This document shows positions 10,406 through 19,937 of a stretch of DNA of 64,000 bases, in pieces. The stretch is from assembly GCA_900638155.1 (NCBI GenBank), contig LR134495.1, forward strand, positions 1,860,001 to 1,924,000, read 5' to 3'. The translations under genes and the position numbers were made by a program. Positions within the stretch are counted from its first letter, which is position 1, and every line of letters starts with the position of its first letter. The DNA is from Mannheimia haemolytica. Lineage in GTDB: Bacteria; Pseudomonadota; Gammaproteobacteria; Enterobacterales; Pasteurellaceae. The notes under the pieces are model-generated. The model was not told the origin of the DNA and did no database searches. It worked only from the letters and a program-made list of their open reading frames with translations.

Positions 10406-11899
10406 ATGTTCAAACAACTGCAACAAGTCGGCAAAGCTTTTATGCTGCCGATTGCGATTTTACCCGCTGCCGGTTTGCTGTTAGGAATTGGCGGCGCCTT
10501 GTCAAATAAGGCAACGGTGCAAGCCTACCCGATACTGAATAACCCGACTTTACAGGGCATTTTCCAAATTATGGCATCGGCAGGAAGCGTGGTGTTTGGC
10601 AACCTTGCCTTGCTGCTCTGTATCGGGCTGGGGATCGGGCTTGCCAAACGGGATAAAGGCGTAGCGGCACTGGCAGCGGTGGTCGGTTATTTGATTATGA
10701 CCGGTACGATTTCCGCCCTCATTCCGCTGTTTTCTCCTGAAACCAAAGGGATTGATACCGGTGTGATCGGCTCGCTGGTGATGGGTTTGATTACAGTAAA
10801 ACTGCATAACAAATACCACAACATTCAGCTTCCGCAAATTCTCGGCTTCTTTGGCGGCTCTCGGTTTGTACCGATTGTGACCGCCTTTGCTGCGATTTTT
10901 GTCGGGGCAGTGTTCTTTTTGATTTGGCCGACTTTCCAAAATTGGTTAGTCTCCGCAGGGCAAGGGATTGCAGAAATGGGCGAAATCGGCACCTTTTTCT
11001 ACGGTTTCTTAATGCGGTTAAGCGGTGCGGTCGGCTTACACCATATGATCTACCCACTGTTTTGGTACACCGAATTGGGCGGTACAGAAGTGGTAAACGG
11101 TGAAACCATTATCGGGGCACAAAAAATCTTCTTCGCCCAACTTGCCGATCCAACCCATCAAGGCTTGTTTACCGAAGGCACACGTTTCTTTGCGGGGCGT
11201 TTCGATACGATGATGTTCGGCTTGCCTGCCGCCTGCTTAGCGATGTATCACGCTGTGCCGAAAGCCCGCCGTGGTGCGATTGGTGGTCTGTTCTTAGGTG
11301 CAGCGCTCACCTCTTTTATTACCGGCATTACCGAACCGATTGAATTTATGTTTCTGTTCGTTGCGCCGTGGCTCTATGTGTTCCACGCTTTTTTAGACGG
11401 CGTGTCGTTCTACATTGCCGACTTGCTCAACATCTCGATTGGTAACACCTTCTCCGGCGGTGTGATTGACTTCACCCTGTTCGGCATTTTGCAAGGTAAC
11501 GAGAACACTAACTGGCTTCGAGTGATCATAGTCGGCTTGCCGTGGGCGGCACTTTACTACTTCTCGTTCCTATTCCTGATCAAAAAATTCAACGTAATGA
11601 CACCGGGACGTGCAGAAGAGAGTGAAGAGGTAGTCGAACAACAAACCAGCTCACTGACTGAAAATGCCCATAAAATCATTGCCGCTCTTGGCTCTGCAAG
11701 TAATATCGAAAATGTCGATGCTTGTATTACCCGTCTGCGTGTGGCGGTGAAAGAGGTGAAAGCCGTGGATAAAGCCACACTGAAAAAACTCGGTGCGATT
11801 GACGTGCTGGAAGTCGGCGGCGGCGTACAAGCCGTGTTTGGGGCAAAAGCGGTGTTGTATAAGAGTGAGGTGAACCAAATTCTCGGCAAAGAGGATTAA
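10406..11899 (+). CDS. ptsG: PTS glucose-type transporter subunit IICB
   Basis: 497 aa. Residues 1 to about 395 form the membrane EIIC domain of the glucose/glucoside superfamily (start FKQLQQVGKAFMLPIAILPAAG; GITEPIEFMFLFVAPWLY signature). From about 420 a EIIB domain follows with NVDACITRLRV, where Cys440 is the expected phosphorylated residue. No EIIA domain is fused, so it should rely on a separate Crr. Glucose is the likeliest substrate; a maltose/glucose MalX-type or glucosamine role is possible. A CRP site and class II-like promoter lie just upstream. The gene is convergent with purT. Confidence 0.85.
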   Translation: MFKQLQQVGKAFMLPIAILPAAGLLLGIGGALSNKATVQAYPILNNPTLQGIFQIMASAGSVVFGNLALLLCIGLGIGLAKRDKGVAALAAVVGYLIMTGTISALIPLFSPETKGIDTGVIGSLVMGLITVKLHNKYHNIQLPQILGFFGGSRFVPIVTAFAAIFVGAVFFLIWPTFQNWLVSAGQGIAEMGEIGTFFYGFLMRLSGAVGLHHMIYPLFWYTELGGTEVVNGETIIGAQKIFFAQLADPTHQGLFTEGTRFFAGRFDTMMFGLPAACLAMYHAVPKARRGAIGGLFLGAALTSFITGITEPIEFMFLFVAPWLYVFHAFLDGVSFYIADLLNISIGNTFSGGVIDFTLFGILQGNENTNWLRVIIVGLPWAALYYFSFLFLIKKFNVMTPGRAEESEEVVEQQTSSLTENAHKIIAALGSASNIENVDACITRLRVAVKEVKAVDKATLKKLGAIDVLEVGGGVQAVFGAKAVLYKSEVNQILGKED

Positions 11900-11941
11900 C
11901 CATCTTCAACTTTTTCATTCAATTTGATTAGAGGCCTATAG

Positions 11942-11968
11942 GATAGTAGGCATAAAATGCCTACTATC
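11942..11968. terminator. Perfect tri-loop hairpin between ptsG and purT
   Basis: Perfect 12-bp stem GATAGTAGGCAT / ATGCCTACTATC (11942-11953 with 11957-11968) with loop AAA between convergent genes. There is no T-run on either side, so efficiency as an intrinsic terminator is doubtful, though the position suggests a shared 3' end structure. Confidence 0.55.
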
Positions 11969-11990
11969 AACGAATATCAAAATCCTGACT

Positions 11991-13172
11991 TTATAATTGA
12001 ATATCTAACTTATCATAAGCTCGCCGAGCTTTTTCTAATGCTCTCACTGTACTTTCATCACGAGCAAGAATTACGCCTAATCGGCGGTGTCCGTTTACTT
12101 CGCCTTTACCGAATAAGCGGATATTCGTCCCGATTTCGGACAATACTTTATCTAAACCGCCAAAACGAACATTATCCGAGATTCCTTCAACCACAATCGC
12201 TTTAGAGGCTGCTGGGCTGATGTGGTAAATTTCCGGAATCGGTAAGCCCAAAATCGCACGGGCGTGTAGGGCAAATTGGGAAAGCTCTTGTGATGCCATT
12301 GTTACCATTCCGGTATCGTGCGGACGTGGGGAGACTTCGTTAAAAATAATCTCATCGCCACAGACAAAAAGTTCCACACCGAAAATGCCTCTTCCGCCTA
12401 GTGCAGAGGTAATTTTTTCTGCGGTTTCTTGAGCTTTTTTCAATGCAATGTCTGACATTTGCTGCGGTTGCCAAGATTCACGATAATCGCCATCAACCTG
12501 AATATGCCCGATGGGAGCTAAAAACGACGTGCCGTGAATATGGCGAACGGTAAGTTGGGTAATTTCATAATCAAATTTAATAAAACCTTCTACAATCACA
12601 CGTCCACCGCCGGCACGCCCGCCCTGTTGTGAATAATCCCAAGCCTGTTGAATATCCGTTTCAGATTTAACCACTGATTGTCCGTGTCCGGAAGAAGACA
12701 TAATCGGTTTCACTACGCACGGAATCCCAATTTCTTGAATCGCTTGTTGAAACTGTTCAAAATTATCCACAAAACGATAAGGCGAGGTCTTTAAGCCCAA
12801 CTCTTCTGCTGCCAATCGGCGAATGCCTTCACGATTCATTGTTAATTGAGTTGCTTTTGCCGTTGGGATTACGTTATACCCTTCTTGCTCTAACTCAACT
12901 AAGGTTGCGGTGGCGATGGCTTCCACTTCTGGCACAATAAAATCCGGCTTTTCTTTTTCAACCAGTTCTCGTAATGCTTTCCCATCTAACATCGAAATGG
13001 TATAAGCACGGTGAGCCACTTGCTGTGCAGGGGCATTTTCATAGCGATCTACCGTAATTACTTCTACGCCTAAGCGTTGCAGTTCAATCACCACTTCTTT
13101 ACCCAACTCGCCCGAACCTAACATCATCACTTTTGTAGCATTAGCTCTTAGGGGCGTACCGATTATTGTCAT
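11991..13172 (-). CDS. purT: Formate-dependent phosphoribosylglycinamide formyltransferase
   Basis: 393 aa, matching E. coli PurT. It starts [26 protein letters not shown] and shows the ATP-grasp features: [11 protein letters not shown] (phosphate loop), the [19 protein letters not shown] strand and [13 protein letters not shown] near the metal site. It uses formate and ATP to formylate GAR in purine synthesis, an alternative to PurN. A PurR-type operator lies about 20-35 bases upstream of the start, fitting purine control. It is monocistronic as far as can be seen. Confidence 0.97.
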   Translation of the reverse strand: MTIIGTPLRANATKVMMLGSGELGKEVVIELQRLGVEVITVDRYENAPAQQVAHRAYTISMLDGKALRELVEKEKPDFIVPEVEAIATATLVELEQEGYNVIPTAKATQLTMNREGIRRLAAEELGLKTSPYRFVDNFEQFQQAIQEIGIPCVVKPIMSSSGHGQSVVKSETDIQQAWDYSQQGGRAGGGRVIVEGFIKFDYEITQLTVRHIHGTSFLAPIGHIQVDGDYRESWQPQQMSDIALKKAQETAEKITSALGGRGIFGVELFVCGDEIIFNEVSPRPHDTGMVTMASQELSQFALHARAILGLPIPEIYHISPAASKAIVVEGISDNVRFGGLDKVLSEIGTNIRLFGKGEVNGHRRLGVILARDESTVRALEKARRAYDKLDIQL

Positions 13173-13191
13173 TTTTGTCTCTCCTTAATAA

Positions 13192-13207
13192 AAGCAAACG
13201 ATTGCGT
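13192..13207 (-). promoter_or_regulatory. PurR box upstream of purT
   Basis: AAGCAAACGATTGCGT matches the palindromic PurR operator (A-C-G-C-A-A-A-C-G-T-T-T-G-C-G-T) at 14 of 16 positions. It is centred about 27 bases upstream of the purT ATG. Confidence 0.85.
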
Positions 13208-13308
13208 TATCGAATTATACTTGAAATTATGGCAAATTGACAAAAAACAAGCGGTCATTTTATTGCAAAATTTTACAAGAAAATGACCGCTTGCATTAGC
13301 ACTATTAA

Positions 13309-13947
13309 TTAAGCAATCGCTTTACGTCTGGCTAAAATGCGATTTGCACATTCCGCTGCGGCCACCAAGCCGCCTGCCATCATAATCACATCTTTTACAA
13401 TTAAACGACCGACTGCCGACAGATATGGGAAACCGTGTGCAGGGGTTGGCATATCCCCACCTAAATTCGGCACCCAAATTTCAGGGGTGGTAATCATAAA
13501 CGAGAGTGTAACAATCGACATACCAAAAGTGAGTAAGCCCCCAGCCATACCGGAAACTGGGAACCAAATGCCGGATAAGGTTAATAAACCAACTGTCACA
13601 ATAGTTGCACCGATGATATAAGAAGCGGTATAAGTGCCATTTTCTTTATGCCATTCGATGTTTTTTGCCACCATTTTGCCTTCAGGATTTTTGTGAAGGG
13701 TATATTCCATCACCATTTTACCTGTGCCGTCATCAACTAAATTCGGGCCTTTTTTGTACATATAACTAAAGAACGGGCTATTAGACACAAAATGGGCAAT
13801 ACCGTCTGCTTCATATTGGCAGACTTTTAAACCACCAATCCAAACCATCACGATACAAATGGCAATACGTACAAAGTTAATAAATTGGCGTTGCATCGGA
13901 GCAACAATATTTGCAACAAAATTAACAAAATTGTTAAAAGCACTCAT
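13309..13947 (-). CDS. DUF417 inner-membrane protein, RclC/YkgB-like
   Basis: 212 aa from the ATG at 13947; an in-frame start at 14001 adds a tail overlapping the intergenic region. Hydrophobic segments occur near residues 20-40, 110-135, 140-160 and 185-200. WIGGLKVCQYEADGIAHFVSNSPFFSY is the hallmark of the DUF417 family, to which the E. coli reactive-chlorine resistance protein RclC belongs. It is the last gene of a three-gene operon (CMD protein, rhodanese, this gene) divergent from an RclR-like regulator, which supports an Rcl-type role. The molecular function of RclC is not established. Confidence 0.85.
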   Translation of the reverse strand: MSAFNNFVNFVANIVAPMQRQFINFVRIAICIVMVWIGGLKVCQYEADGIAHFVSNSPFFSYMYKKGPNLVDDGTGKMVMEYTLHKNPEGKMVAKNIEWHKENGTYTASYIIGATIVTVGLLTLSGIWFPVSGMAGGLLTFGMSIVTLSFMITTPEIWVPNLGGDMPTPAHGFPYLSAVGRLIVKDVIMMAGGLVAAAECANRILARRKAIA

Positions 13948-14006
13948 AATTTTTAACCTCAGATATAAACGAAAAGTGCCAAGCAAATGCTTGGCACTCA
14001 AAACAG

Positions 14007-14360
14007 CTATTTCAACCCGGCTTTAATCAGATCGTCATAACCACCATGATTAGTTACATTGCTGTAACCTAATTTTTTGAGCTCATTCAGAGCTACTTCC
14101 GCTCTGCGCCCTGAACGACAATAAAGATTAATTGGTTGGTCTTTATCAGGAGCAACTTCTGCGATACGTTGTGCAATTTCAGTATGCGTTAAATTAATTG
14201 CATCCTTTAAATGCCCTTGCTGAAATTCTTCAGCAGAACGTACATCAATCCAAATACCCGCTGCTTTTTCAGCTTGTACTTGCTGCACCGATGCTTGTTC
14301 AGCATTTACCATCATTGGCATCATTGTTGCAAACCCTAAAATCCAAGCCAATTTCTTCAT
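14007..14360 (-). CDS. Periplasmic single-domain rhodanese (PspE-like)
   Basis: 117 aa. A Sec-type signal peptide (MKKLAWILGFATMMPMMVNA, cleavage after the Ala near 20) precedes one rhodanese domain with WIDVRSAEEFQQGHLKDAINL and active-site loop YCRSGRRAEVA, whose Cys is the sulfur-accepting residue. Periplasmic rhodaneses such as PspE transfer sulfane sulfur to thiophiles in vitro. The gene is 10 bases downstream of the CMD-family gene and about 60 upstream of the DUF417 gene, so the three probably share one mRNA. A role in thiol/oxidant defence is inference from this context. Confidence 0.9.
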   Translation of the reverse strand: MKKLAWILGFATMMPMMVNAEQASVQQVQAEKAAGIWIDVRSAEEFQQGHLKDAINLTHTEIAQRIAEVAPDKDQPINLYCRSGRRAEVALNELKKLGYSNVTNHGGYDDLIKAGLK

Positions 14361-14370
14361 TGATTGCTCC

Positions 14371-14712
14371 TTATTTTTGCTCTTCTACCGCTTCTAATGC
14401 ACGTAAAGCATAGGTATAAGCTGCACCTGCATTTAATGCAATCGCAGTCGCTAATGCACCGGCAATTTCGCTTTCGGTTGCACCTGCTTTTGCCGCTTCT
14501 TCTGCGTGTACACTGATGCAACTTTCACAACGTGTTGTAATCGCTACTGCTAATGCAATTAATTCACGAGTTTTGTGATCTAATGCTTCCGCTGCGGCCG
14601 CTGTACCTAATGCTTTATAAGCTTCAAGCATTTTAGGGTGTTTTTGCCCTAATTTACCAAAAGATTGCTTAACGTGAGCTGTGTGTTCTGTCCAATTTTG
14701 GAATGAAGACAT
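14371..14712 (-). CDS. Carboxymuconolactone decarboxylase / AhpD-family protein
   Basis: 113 aa. The family core is ALDHKTRELIALAVAITTRCESCISVHAEEA, with the redox CxxC (CESC) followed by S-x-H, as in AhpD-like alkylhydroperoxidases and gamma-CMD proteins. AhpD family members reduce peroxides or transfer electrons using this CxxC. A good ribosome binding site (AGGAGG in the antisense of 14721-14727) precedes the ATG. It is first in the operon with the rhodanese and DUF417 genes, opposite the AraC-type regulator. In E. coli the rcl operon has RclA and RclB instead, so this is a different gene set. Confidence 0.88.
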   Translation of the reverse strand: MSSFQNWTEHTAHVKQSFGKLGQKHPKMLEAYKALGTAAAAEALDHKTRELIALAVAITTRCESCISVHAEEAAKAGATESEIAGALATAIALNAGAAYTYALRALEAVEEQK

Positions 14713-14744
14713 ATTGATTTCCTCCTAAAGTGAATAATATGAAA

Positions 14745-14806
14745 AAACGCATTTATTATTGCGTTTATCTGATAAACTTTATTATCAAATCAGCTCATAT
14801 TATAAT
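14745..14806. promoter_or_regulatory. Divergent promoter region of the Rcl-like locus
   Basis: The 135-base gap between the divergent genes holds two inverted repeats: AAACGCA/TGCGTTT (14745-14751 with 14760-14766) and TGATAA/TTATCA (14770-14775 with 14782-14787). A consensus -10 TATAAT at 14801-14806 could serve the regulator gene at 14848. The second repeat overlaps the matching -35 position, as an operator would. Binding by the neighbouring regulator is inference. Confidence 0.45.
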
Positions 14807-14847
14807 GAAATAATCGCAATTTAAGGTGGAAATATAAGGAATGAACA

Positions 14848-15744
14848 ATGGATATATTAGATAGGCTTCTAGCTTTCGCTCAAATCTCAGCCGGAATCAG
14901 TGTGAAATGTCAGTTACAGGGAGATTGGCAACTTGAGAATCCGCATCAAACCGGACAAGCAATCGCTCATATCATCAGCTATGGGCAAGCTTATCTACAA
15001 CATAATGGGAAAACCCATCACCTTAAACAGGGAGATATTGTATTTTTCCCCAGATTTGCCGATCATACATTACGTAGTCAAATACAGCCTTTGACCAGCA
15101 AAAATGCGGTAAACCATGAACAATTGGGTGCATTTACACTCACCCAAGCAGGACTTTCTCAATCAGAATGCGATATGTTCTGCCTCCATTTTTATTATGA
15201 CCATCAAGCCGAATTAATGGAAAGCTTACCTGAAATGATCGTATTTCAAGTTGCCGAGACACCATTAAAAGCAATGTTAGATATTCTAAAACAAGAAGCA
15301 GAAATACCTAATTTAGCCGTAAAATCTGTGGTTAACTCGCTCGCTGTTGTTATTTTAACGATGATCTTACGAGAACATCTAGTTAACCATAACAATCAGT
15401 TATTCGGTATTTTAAAAGGTTGGCAAGACTTACGCTTAAGACCTTTGATAAAAGCTATTTTGCTTAATCCCGAACACGAATGGCAAGTCGATGATATGGC
15501 AGCATTTATCCATCTTTCTCGCGCCCAGTTAGTCCGCTTATTTAACAAACATTTATGTATTAGCCCACATGCTTTTGTACACAAAATCAGGCTACAAAAA
15601 GCAGCAATGCTGCTCAAAAGCCAAGCTGGGTCGGTATTAAGTATCGCCTTATCTTGCGGCTTCCAATCCGAGCCGCATTTTATTACCGCCTTTAAAAAGC
15701 AATATTGCGTAACACCCAGCCAATATCGGCAATTAAATCCATAG
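14848..15744 (+). CDS. AraC-family regulator, RclR-like
   Basis: 298 aa. The N-terminal half is a cupin-type AraC_6 sensor (residues ~10-110, with HIISYGQAYLQHNGKTHHLKQGDIVFFPR) and the C-terminal ~100 residues form the AraC double helix-turn-helix (DDMAAFIHLSRAQLVRLFNKH and SIALSCGFQSEPHFITAFKKQYCVTPSQY). Cys21 sits at the same position as redox-sensing Cys21 of E. coli RclR, and a second cysteine pair (C-D-M-F-C, about residues 109-113) aligns with the region of RclR Cys89. It is divergent from an operon containing an RclC-like gene. I therefore call it an RclR-type HOCl-responsive activator, by homology and context. Confidence 0.8.
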   Translation: MDILDRLLAFAQISAGISVKCQLQGDWQLENPHQTGQAIAHIISYGQAYLQHNGKTHHLKQGDIVFFPRFADHTLRSQIQPLTSKNAVNHEQLGAFTLTQAGLSQSECDMFCLHFYYDHQAELMESLPEMIVFQVAETPLKAMLDILKQEAEIPNLAVKSVVNSLAVVILTMILREHLVNHNNQLFGILKGWQDLRLRPLIKAILLNPEHEWQVDDMAAFIHLSRAQLVRLFNKHLCISPHAFVHKIRLQKAAMLLKSQAGSVLSIALSCGFQSEPHFITAFKKQYCVTPSQYRQLNP

Positions 15745-15942
15745 CTAAATGACAGCAACAAGCGGTCGTTTTTTGGCAAAATCTTGCAAAAATCTCACCA
15801 CTTGTGTCGGAAATTTCTAGTCAATTTCTGCCAAAATCGCTATACTTTATCGCCCTAAATTTTAGGCACATAACGTCTGATTTATCAGCGTAGATAAACA
15901 ACTACCACACCCAGTGGTGTAACAATATAACAGAGGTTTTCA

Positions 15943-16506
15943 ATGTCAGCTCCAAATTCAGGAACTAACCCGGCTCCGCTCGGTTTATGCGGTTTTGCAC
16001 TTACTACATTTTTACTAAGCCTAATTAACAACGGTACATTCAGCGGTGAAAACGTAGGTTTAGTTTTAGCAATGGGATTTGCTTTCGGTGGCACAGCACA
16101 AATGATTGCAGGTATGTTTGAATTTGCTAAAGGTAACACATTCGGTTTTACTGCATTTACTAGCTATGGTGCATTCTGGTGGTCTTTTGCGTTATTTAAA
16201 GTATTCTTTGCAGCGAATGTATCAGCAGAGTTCGTTGGTTGGTACTTAGTAGCTTGGGGAACATTCACACTCATGATGTTCATCGGCACATTAGCAAAAG
16301 CCCGTGCATTACAAGCTATTTTCTTAAGCTTAACTATTACATTCTACCTATTGGCCGCTGGCGATTTCACTCATGACACCACCCTAACTAACATTGGTGG
16401 TAACTTCGGTTTATTAACCGCATTCTTAGCGTTCTACTTAGCTGCTGCGGATATTATTAATGAAAGTTTTGGTAAGACTGTTTTACCAATCGGTGAACCA
16501 AAATAA
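15943..16506 (+). CDS. satP: Acetate/succinate transporter, AceTr (YaaH/SatP) family
   Basis: 187 aa with six predicted hydrophobic helices. The family signature N-P-A-P-L-G-L is at residues 9-15 (NPAPLGLCGFALTTFLLSL) and FAFGGTAQMIAGMFEFAKGNTFGFTAF matches the second conserved block of GPR1/FUN34/YaaH proteins. E. coli SatP exchanges acetate and succinate with protons at the inner membrane. A ribosome binding site CAGAGG precedes ATG. It is monocistronic with its own terminator and an uptake-sequence-containing upstream region. Substrate assignment is by family. Confidence 0.92.
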   Translation: MSAPNSGTNPAPLGLCGFALTTFLLSLINNGTFSGENVGLVLAMGFAFGGTAQMIAGMFEFAKGNTFGFTAFTSYGAFWWSFALFKVFFAANVSAEFVGWYLVAWGTFTLMMFIGTLAKARALQAIFLSLTITFYLLAAGDFTHDTTLTNIGGNFGLLTAFLAFYLAAADIINESFGKTVLPIGEPK

Positions 16507-16522
16507 TTATATAGGAAGTAAA

Positions 16523-16556
16523 AAAGCTGAATGTGATCGCATTCAGCTTTTATTTT
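16523..16556 (+). terminator. Intrinsic terminator after satP
   Basis: An 11-bp perfect stem AAAGCTGAATG / CATTCAGCTTT (16523-16533 with 16540-16550) with six-base loop is followed by TATTTTT. Confidence 0.9.
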
Positions 16557-16608
16557 TGGCAACAAAATTGCAAGAAACGAGCGCTTGTTAGCGCTCTTCT
16601 TTGATTTA

Positions 16609-19044
16609 TTATCCTGCGATATTAGGATTCTCTACAGATTCTGTGACTTTAGCCATCGCACCTTGAATGGTCTGCTGAACTTCAATCGAAATCAAACTAC
16701 GTAACAACGATTCCGTTTCTTTAACTTTTGCAATCGCTAAATTATCATCACCATCAAAATACCCTTGTGCTTTTAGACTTGATGTAAAGGTAGAGAAAAT
16801 CGCTTTATCAAAAAACTCCGGCGCATTAATACCATGCAAGACTGATAAACGCTGAGCAATTGAACTACTCTCTTTTTCTAAAGAGCCACGACTAATATTT
16901 GGCTGCTCCAACAAGACACTTAGGCTAATATAATAACGTTGAAGGATTTCACGCACGCCAGCTGAATGTAATTGTAAGGTACGAATATGTGAGCGATTGA
17001 TCATTAACATATCACTTTCGTTTTTAATCACCCCTTGCCGACTTAGTTCCGTAATAATTGCTTCAATATGCGCTTTTAATTCTTCTTGCTTAAAGTGTAA
17101 GAATAACTCTGCTTGCAAGAATGGATAAATACGATTAACCGACTTAATCACAACATCTTTCGAAACAGCCTCATGATGAAGTACCATACTTGCAACAAGT
17201 GAAGGCAACACAAATAAATGCTGCACATTATTTCTGTAATATGTCATTAACACAGCAGATTCTCGTTCTAAACGAACCAGTTCACCAAAATTATCTTTTT
17301 CAATTAAAACGCCCGAACGAGGTAAATGAATAACATGATTCAACATCACTTCTGCACTTTCAGCTGGTAATGTCATATCTTTAGAATAAGGTACATTGCG
17401 AAATAGCTGAATATAACTTTCAAGTTGTTCAATCAGTTGTTCACGAGTTAATGCACGCTGGCGAGATGCCAATAACGCTGAACCGACTAAGTTTTTCGCA
17501 TTAACTGCTGCGGCTTTATTGATATTCACCATTACTTGATGTGAAATATTATCCACGGCTTCATTTAACCACTTAGGTCGTCCATCTTCAGAATGCTCTT
17601 TCCATTCAGGGAAATGTTGATTCAGGTAATTATTTACCAAAATCGGCTCACCGAAATTCACATATCCTTGACCTAAATTTTTCAGTTTTTTCAGTACCCG
17701 TAGTACCAAGCCCGCATTTTCTTTCTCTTTTGCCGCACCTCGCAACTCTTTAGCGTAGGTATCGACTTCTAGCACGTGTTCATAACCGATATAAACAGGC
17801 ACAATACTTAAAGGTCGATTCAGCCCTCGCTGCAAGGCTTGTAGGCTCATCGACATCATACCGGTTTTAGGCTCTAATAAACGTCCTGTGCGTGAACGCC
17901 CTCCTTCAATAAAATATTCGACTGAATAACCGCGATAGAATAATTCCGCTAAATATTCACGGAAAATAGTGGAATAGAGGCGATTTCCTTTAAAGGTACG
18001 GCGAATGAAAAATGCCCCCCAACTACGGAAAATCGGGCCTGCCGGCCAGAAATTCAGATTGATACCGGCTGCAATATGTGGCGGTACTAATCCTTGATGG
18101 TAAAGTAGATAAGATAGGAGCAAATAGTCCATATGGCTACGGTGGCAAGGCACATAAACGATCTCGTGACCTTCTAATGCCAATTTACGCACACGATCTG
18201 CATTTTGCACGTTGATCCCTTGATAAAGCTTATTCCAAAGCCAGCTTAGAACGCGATCTGCCACACGCAAACTCTCGTGTTTTACATCGGCTGCAATTTC
18301 ATTAATGATTTTCTCCGCCTCTTTACGTGCTTTTTCAGGCGATGATTTCTTCGCTTCTTCGGCAATCGCAGCTTGAATCACCTCTGAATTCAGGATTTTA
18401 TTAAACATCGCTTCACGATTTGGTAAACGAGGCCCCATTGCTGAATAACGCAATTTTGCAAAGTGCATTTTCGCCACACGCGCAATTTTTTGAGCGATTT
18501 TTTCATCTGCACCATATTCAGTTACCATATAGCGTAACGATACTGCCGGCGAGAAACGCACAAAATTATCACGCCCAAACCAAACCATGGATAAAAAACG
18601 TTGGAATGAGGTAAGCACCTGTAAATGGCGAGCATCTTCTTTACCCGGCGCACGCCCCCATAATACCGAAACCGGCACTAATTGGACGTCTAATTCAGCA
18701 TTGGCACGATGTAAATCTAAATAACGATAAAAAATCGACTCCGTCTCACTTTTCGCCCCTTTAGATTTAAAAAAACGGCGACCTTCATCTAAAAATACAA
18801 AACGAGGCAGAGCTTGCCCTTCAATCACATTCTCTTGCAACGGGTCGGGCAAATTCAAAGCCAAGCAGTTTTTTTGTAAAATTAATAAATCGGTTTGCGA
18901 GGTATAAGGTAGAACATAGACAATCGGCTGTTCAAGATTTAGTCCCAGTTCAGCCACTGGATGAGTCGGAATAGAGCGAGATTTTACTAAAAGTGAAAGT
19001 GGTAAGTTTAGGAAAGCTCGATAAAAATTTAATAAGCCAGACAT
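16609..19044 (-). CDS. plsB: Glycerol-3-phosphate acyltransferase
   Basis: 811 aa, the size of E. coli PlsB. The acyltransferase HX4D motif is at His301-Asp306 ([14 protein letters not shown]). Block II is [22 protein letters not shown] and block III is [19 protein letters not shown], the glycerol-phosphate binding motifs. Block IV is PVYIGYE. It acylates sn-glycerol-3-phosphate at position 1, the first step of phospholipid synthesis, at the inner membrane. It is divergent from lexA, as in other Pasteurellaceae as far as I recall. The start is the ATG at 19044 with AAAGGAT upstream. Confidence 0.97.
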   Translation of the reverse strand: MSGLLNFYRAFLNLPLSLLVKSRSIPTHPVAELGLNLEQPIVYVLPYTSQTDLLILQKNCLALNLPDPLQENVIEGQALPRFVFLDEGRRFFKSKGAKSETESIFYRYLDLHRANAELDVQLVPVSVLWGRAPGKEDARHLQVLTSFQRFLSMVWFGRDNFVRFSPAVSLRYMVTEYGADEKIAQKIARVAKMHFAKLRYSAMGPRLPNREAMFNKILNSEVIQAAIAEEAKKSSPEKARKEAEKIINEIAADVKHESLRVADRVLSWLWNKLYQGINVQNADRVRKLALEGHEIVYVPCHRSHMDYLLLSYLLYHQGLVPPHIAAGINLNFWPAGPIFRSWGAFFIRRTFKGNRLYSTIFREYLAELFYRGYSVEYFIEGGRSRTGRLLEPKTGMMSMSLQALQRGLNRPLSIVPVYIGYEHVLEVDTYAKELRGAAKEKENAGLVLRVLKKLKNLGQGYVNFGEPILVNNYLNQHFPEWKEHSEDGRPKWLNEAVDNISHQVMVNINKAAAVNAKNLVGSALLASRQRALTREQLIEQLESYIQLFRNVPYSKDMTLPAESAEVMLNHVIHLPRSGVLIEKDNFGELVRLERESAVLMTYYRNNVQHLFVLPSLVASMVLHHEAVSKDVVIKSVNRIYPFLQAELFLHFKQEELKAHIEAIITELSRQGVIKNESDMLMINRSHIRTLQLHSAGVREILQRYYISLSVLLEQPNISRGSLEKESSSIAQRLSVLHGINAPEFFDKAIFSTFTSSLKAQGYFDGDDNLAIAKVKETESLLRSLISIEVQQTIQGAMAKVTESVENPNIAG

Positions 19045-19178
19045 ATAAATATCCTTTTAGAATCGTTATTGTTGGAGGTCTAACCTCTAATTTCTTCCAT
19101 TCTACCATAAATTTTTATGGAATTTCGTGAAATTATTAGTTACAAAATCAAAAATACTGTATATACTATCAATATTTT

Positions 19179-19194
19179 CTGTATATAAAGACAG
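19179..19194 (+). promoter_or_regulatory. SOS box (LexA operator) upstream of lexA
   Basis: CTGTATATAAAGACAG has the CTGT-N8-ACAG consensus and ends 16 bases before the lexA ATG. A second CTGTATATACTA-type sequence at 19157-19168 has only a good left half. Together they resemble the tandem operators of E. coli lexA, giving autoregulation. Confidence 0.85.
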
Positions 19195-19210
19195 TGAGGA
19201 TTAACTTAAA

Positions 19211-19846
19211 ATGCGTAAACATCTAACTGCCCGTCAGCAAGAAATTTTTGATTTCGTCAAAAACCATATTGAAACCACCGGTATGCCACCCACTCGAGTA
19301 GAAATTGCCCGTGAAATTGGCTTTAAATCGCCTAATGCAGCAGAAGAACACTTAAAAGCCCTTGCTCGTAAAGGCTATATTGAAATGTTATCCGGTACAT
19401 CTCGAGGGATCCGCATTTTAGTCGAAGATGAAAACCAAGCTGCCAACGATGAAGATGAAGGCTTACCTCTAATTGGAAAAGTGGCTGCCGGCACACCAAT
19501 TCTAGCTGTTGAACACGTTGAAAACCATTACCCGGTGAATGGTGCGATGTTTAATCCAAGTGCTGATTATTTACTCAAAGTAAATGGCAATTCAATGGAA
19601 AAAATCGGTATTTTAGACGGTGACCTATTAGCCGTTCATAAAACCAATACCGCTCGTAACGGGCAAGTGGTGGTTGCTCGGGTAAATGATGAAGTGACTG
19701 TTAAACGCTTAGAGAAGAAAGGTGAATTAATTTACTTACACCCTGAAAACGATGAATTAAAACCGATTGTAGTAAACCCTGCTCAAGAATATATTGAAAT
19801 TGAAGGCATTGCAGTAGGCGTTATTCGCAGTAATGCTTGGATGTAA
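19211..19846 (+). CDS. lexA: LexA repressor
   Basis: 211 aa. The N-terminal winged helix-turn-helix ([20 protein letters not shown], then [23 protein letters not shown]) binds SOS boxes. The self-cleavage site is Ala93-Gly94 (GKVAAGTPI), with the catalytic Ser128 in VNGNSME and Lys165 in VTVKRLE, all present and offset by nine from E. coli. It represses DNA-damage genes and is cleaved when RecA filaments form. A consensus SOS box lies just upstream. The insertion of about nine residues in the linker is acidic ([12 protein letters not shown]). Confidence 0.98.
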   Translation: MRKHLTARQQEIFDFVKNHIETTGMPPTRVEIAREIGFKSPNAAEEHLKALARKGYIEMLSGTSRGIRILVEDENQAANDEDEGLPLIGKVAAGTPILAVEHVENHYPVNGAMFNPSADYLLKVNGNSMEKIGILDGDLLAVHKTNTARNGQVVVARVNDEVTVKRLEKKGELIYLHPENDELKPIVVNPAQEYIEIEGIAVGVIRSNAWM

Positions 19847-19853
19847 TTTCCTC

Positions 19854-19910
19854 ACAAGCGGTTATTTTTTAGTAATTTTTTGCAAATTTCTGCCTAAATT
19901 TGACCGCTTG
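19854..19910. repeat. Inverted pair of uptake signal cores after lexA
   Basis: ACAAGCGGT at 19854-19862 and ACCGCTTG at 19903-19910 face each other, separated by AT-rich sequence with TTTTTTGCAAATTT, the usual downstream part of the Pasteurellaceae uptake signal. Such pairs after genes can fold into a hairpin. Confidence 0.7.
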
Positions 19911-19937
19911 CCAGTTTGGTCTAATTAACTAAGTGCA

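Noticed and set aside
19157..19172. Second full SOS box upstream of lexA
   Set aside because: Only the left CTGT half is good; the right half is poor, so only 19179-19194 is called.
19854..19910. Inverted repeat as an insertion-sequence end
   Set aside because: Both arms are the standard uptake-signal core, which recurs all over the window.
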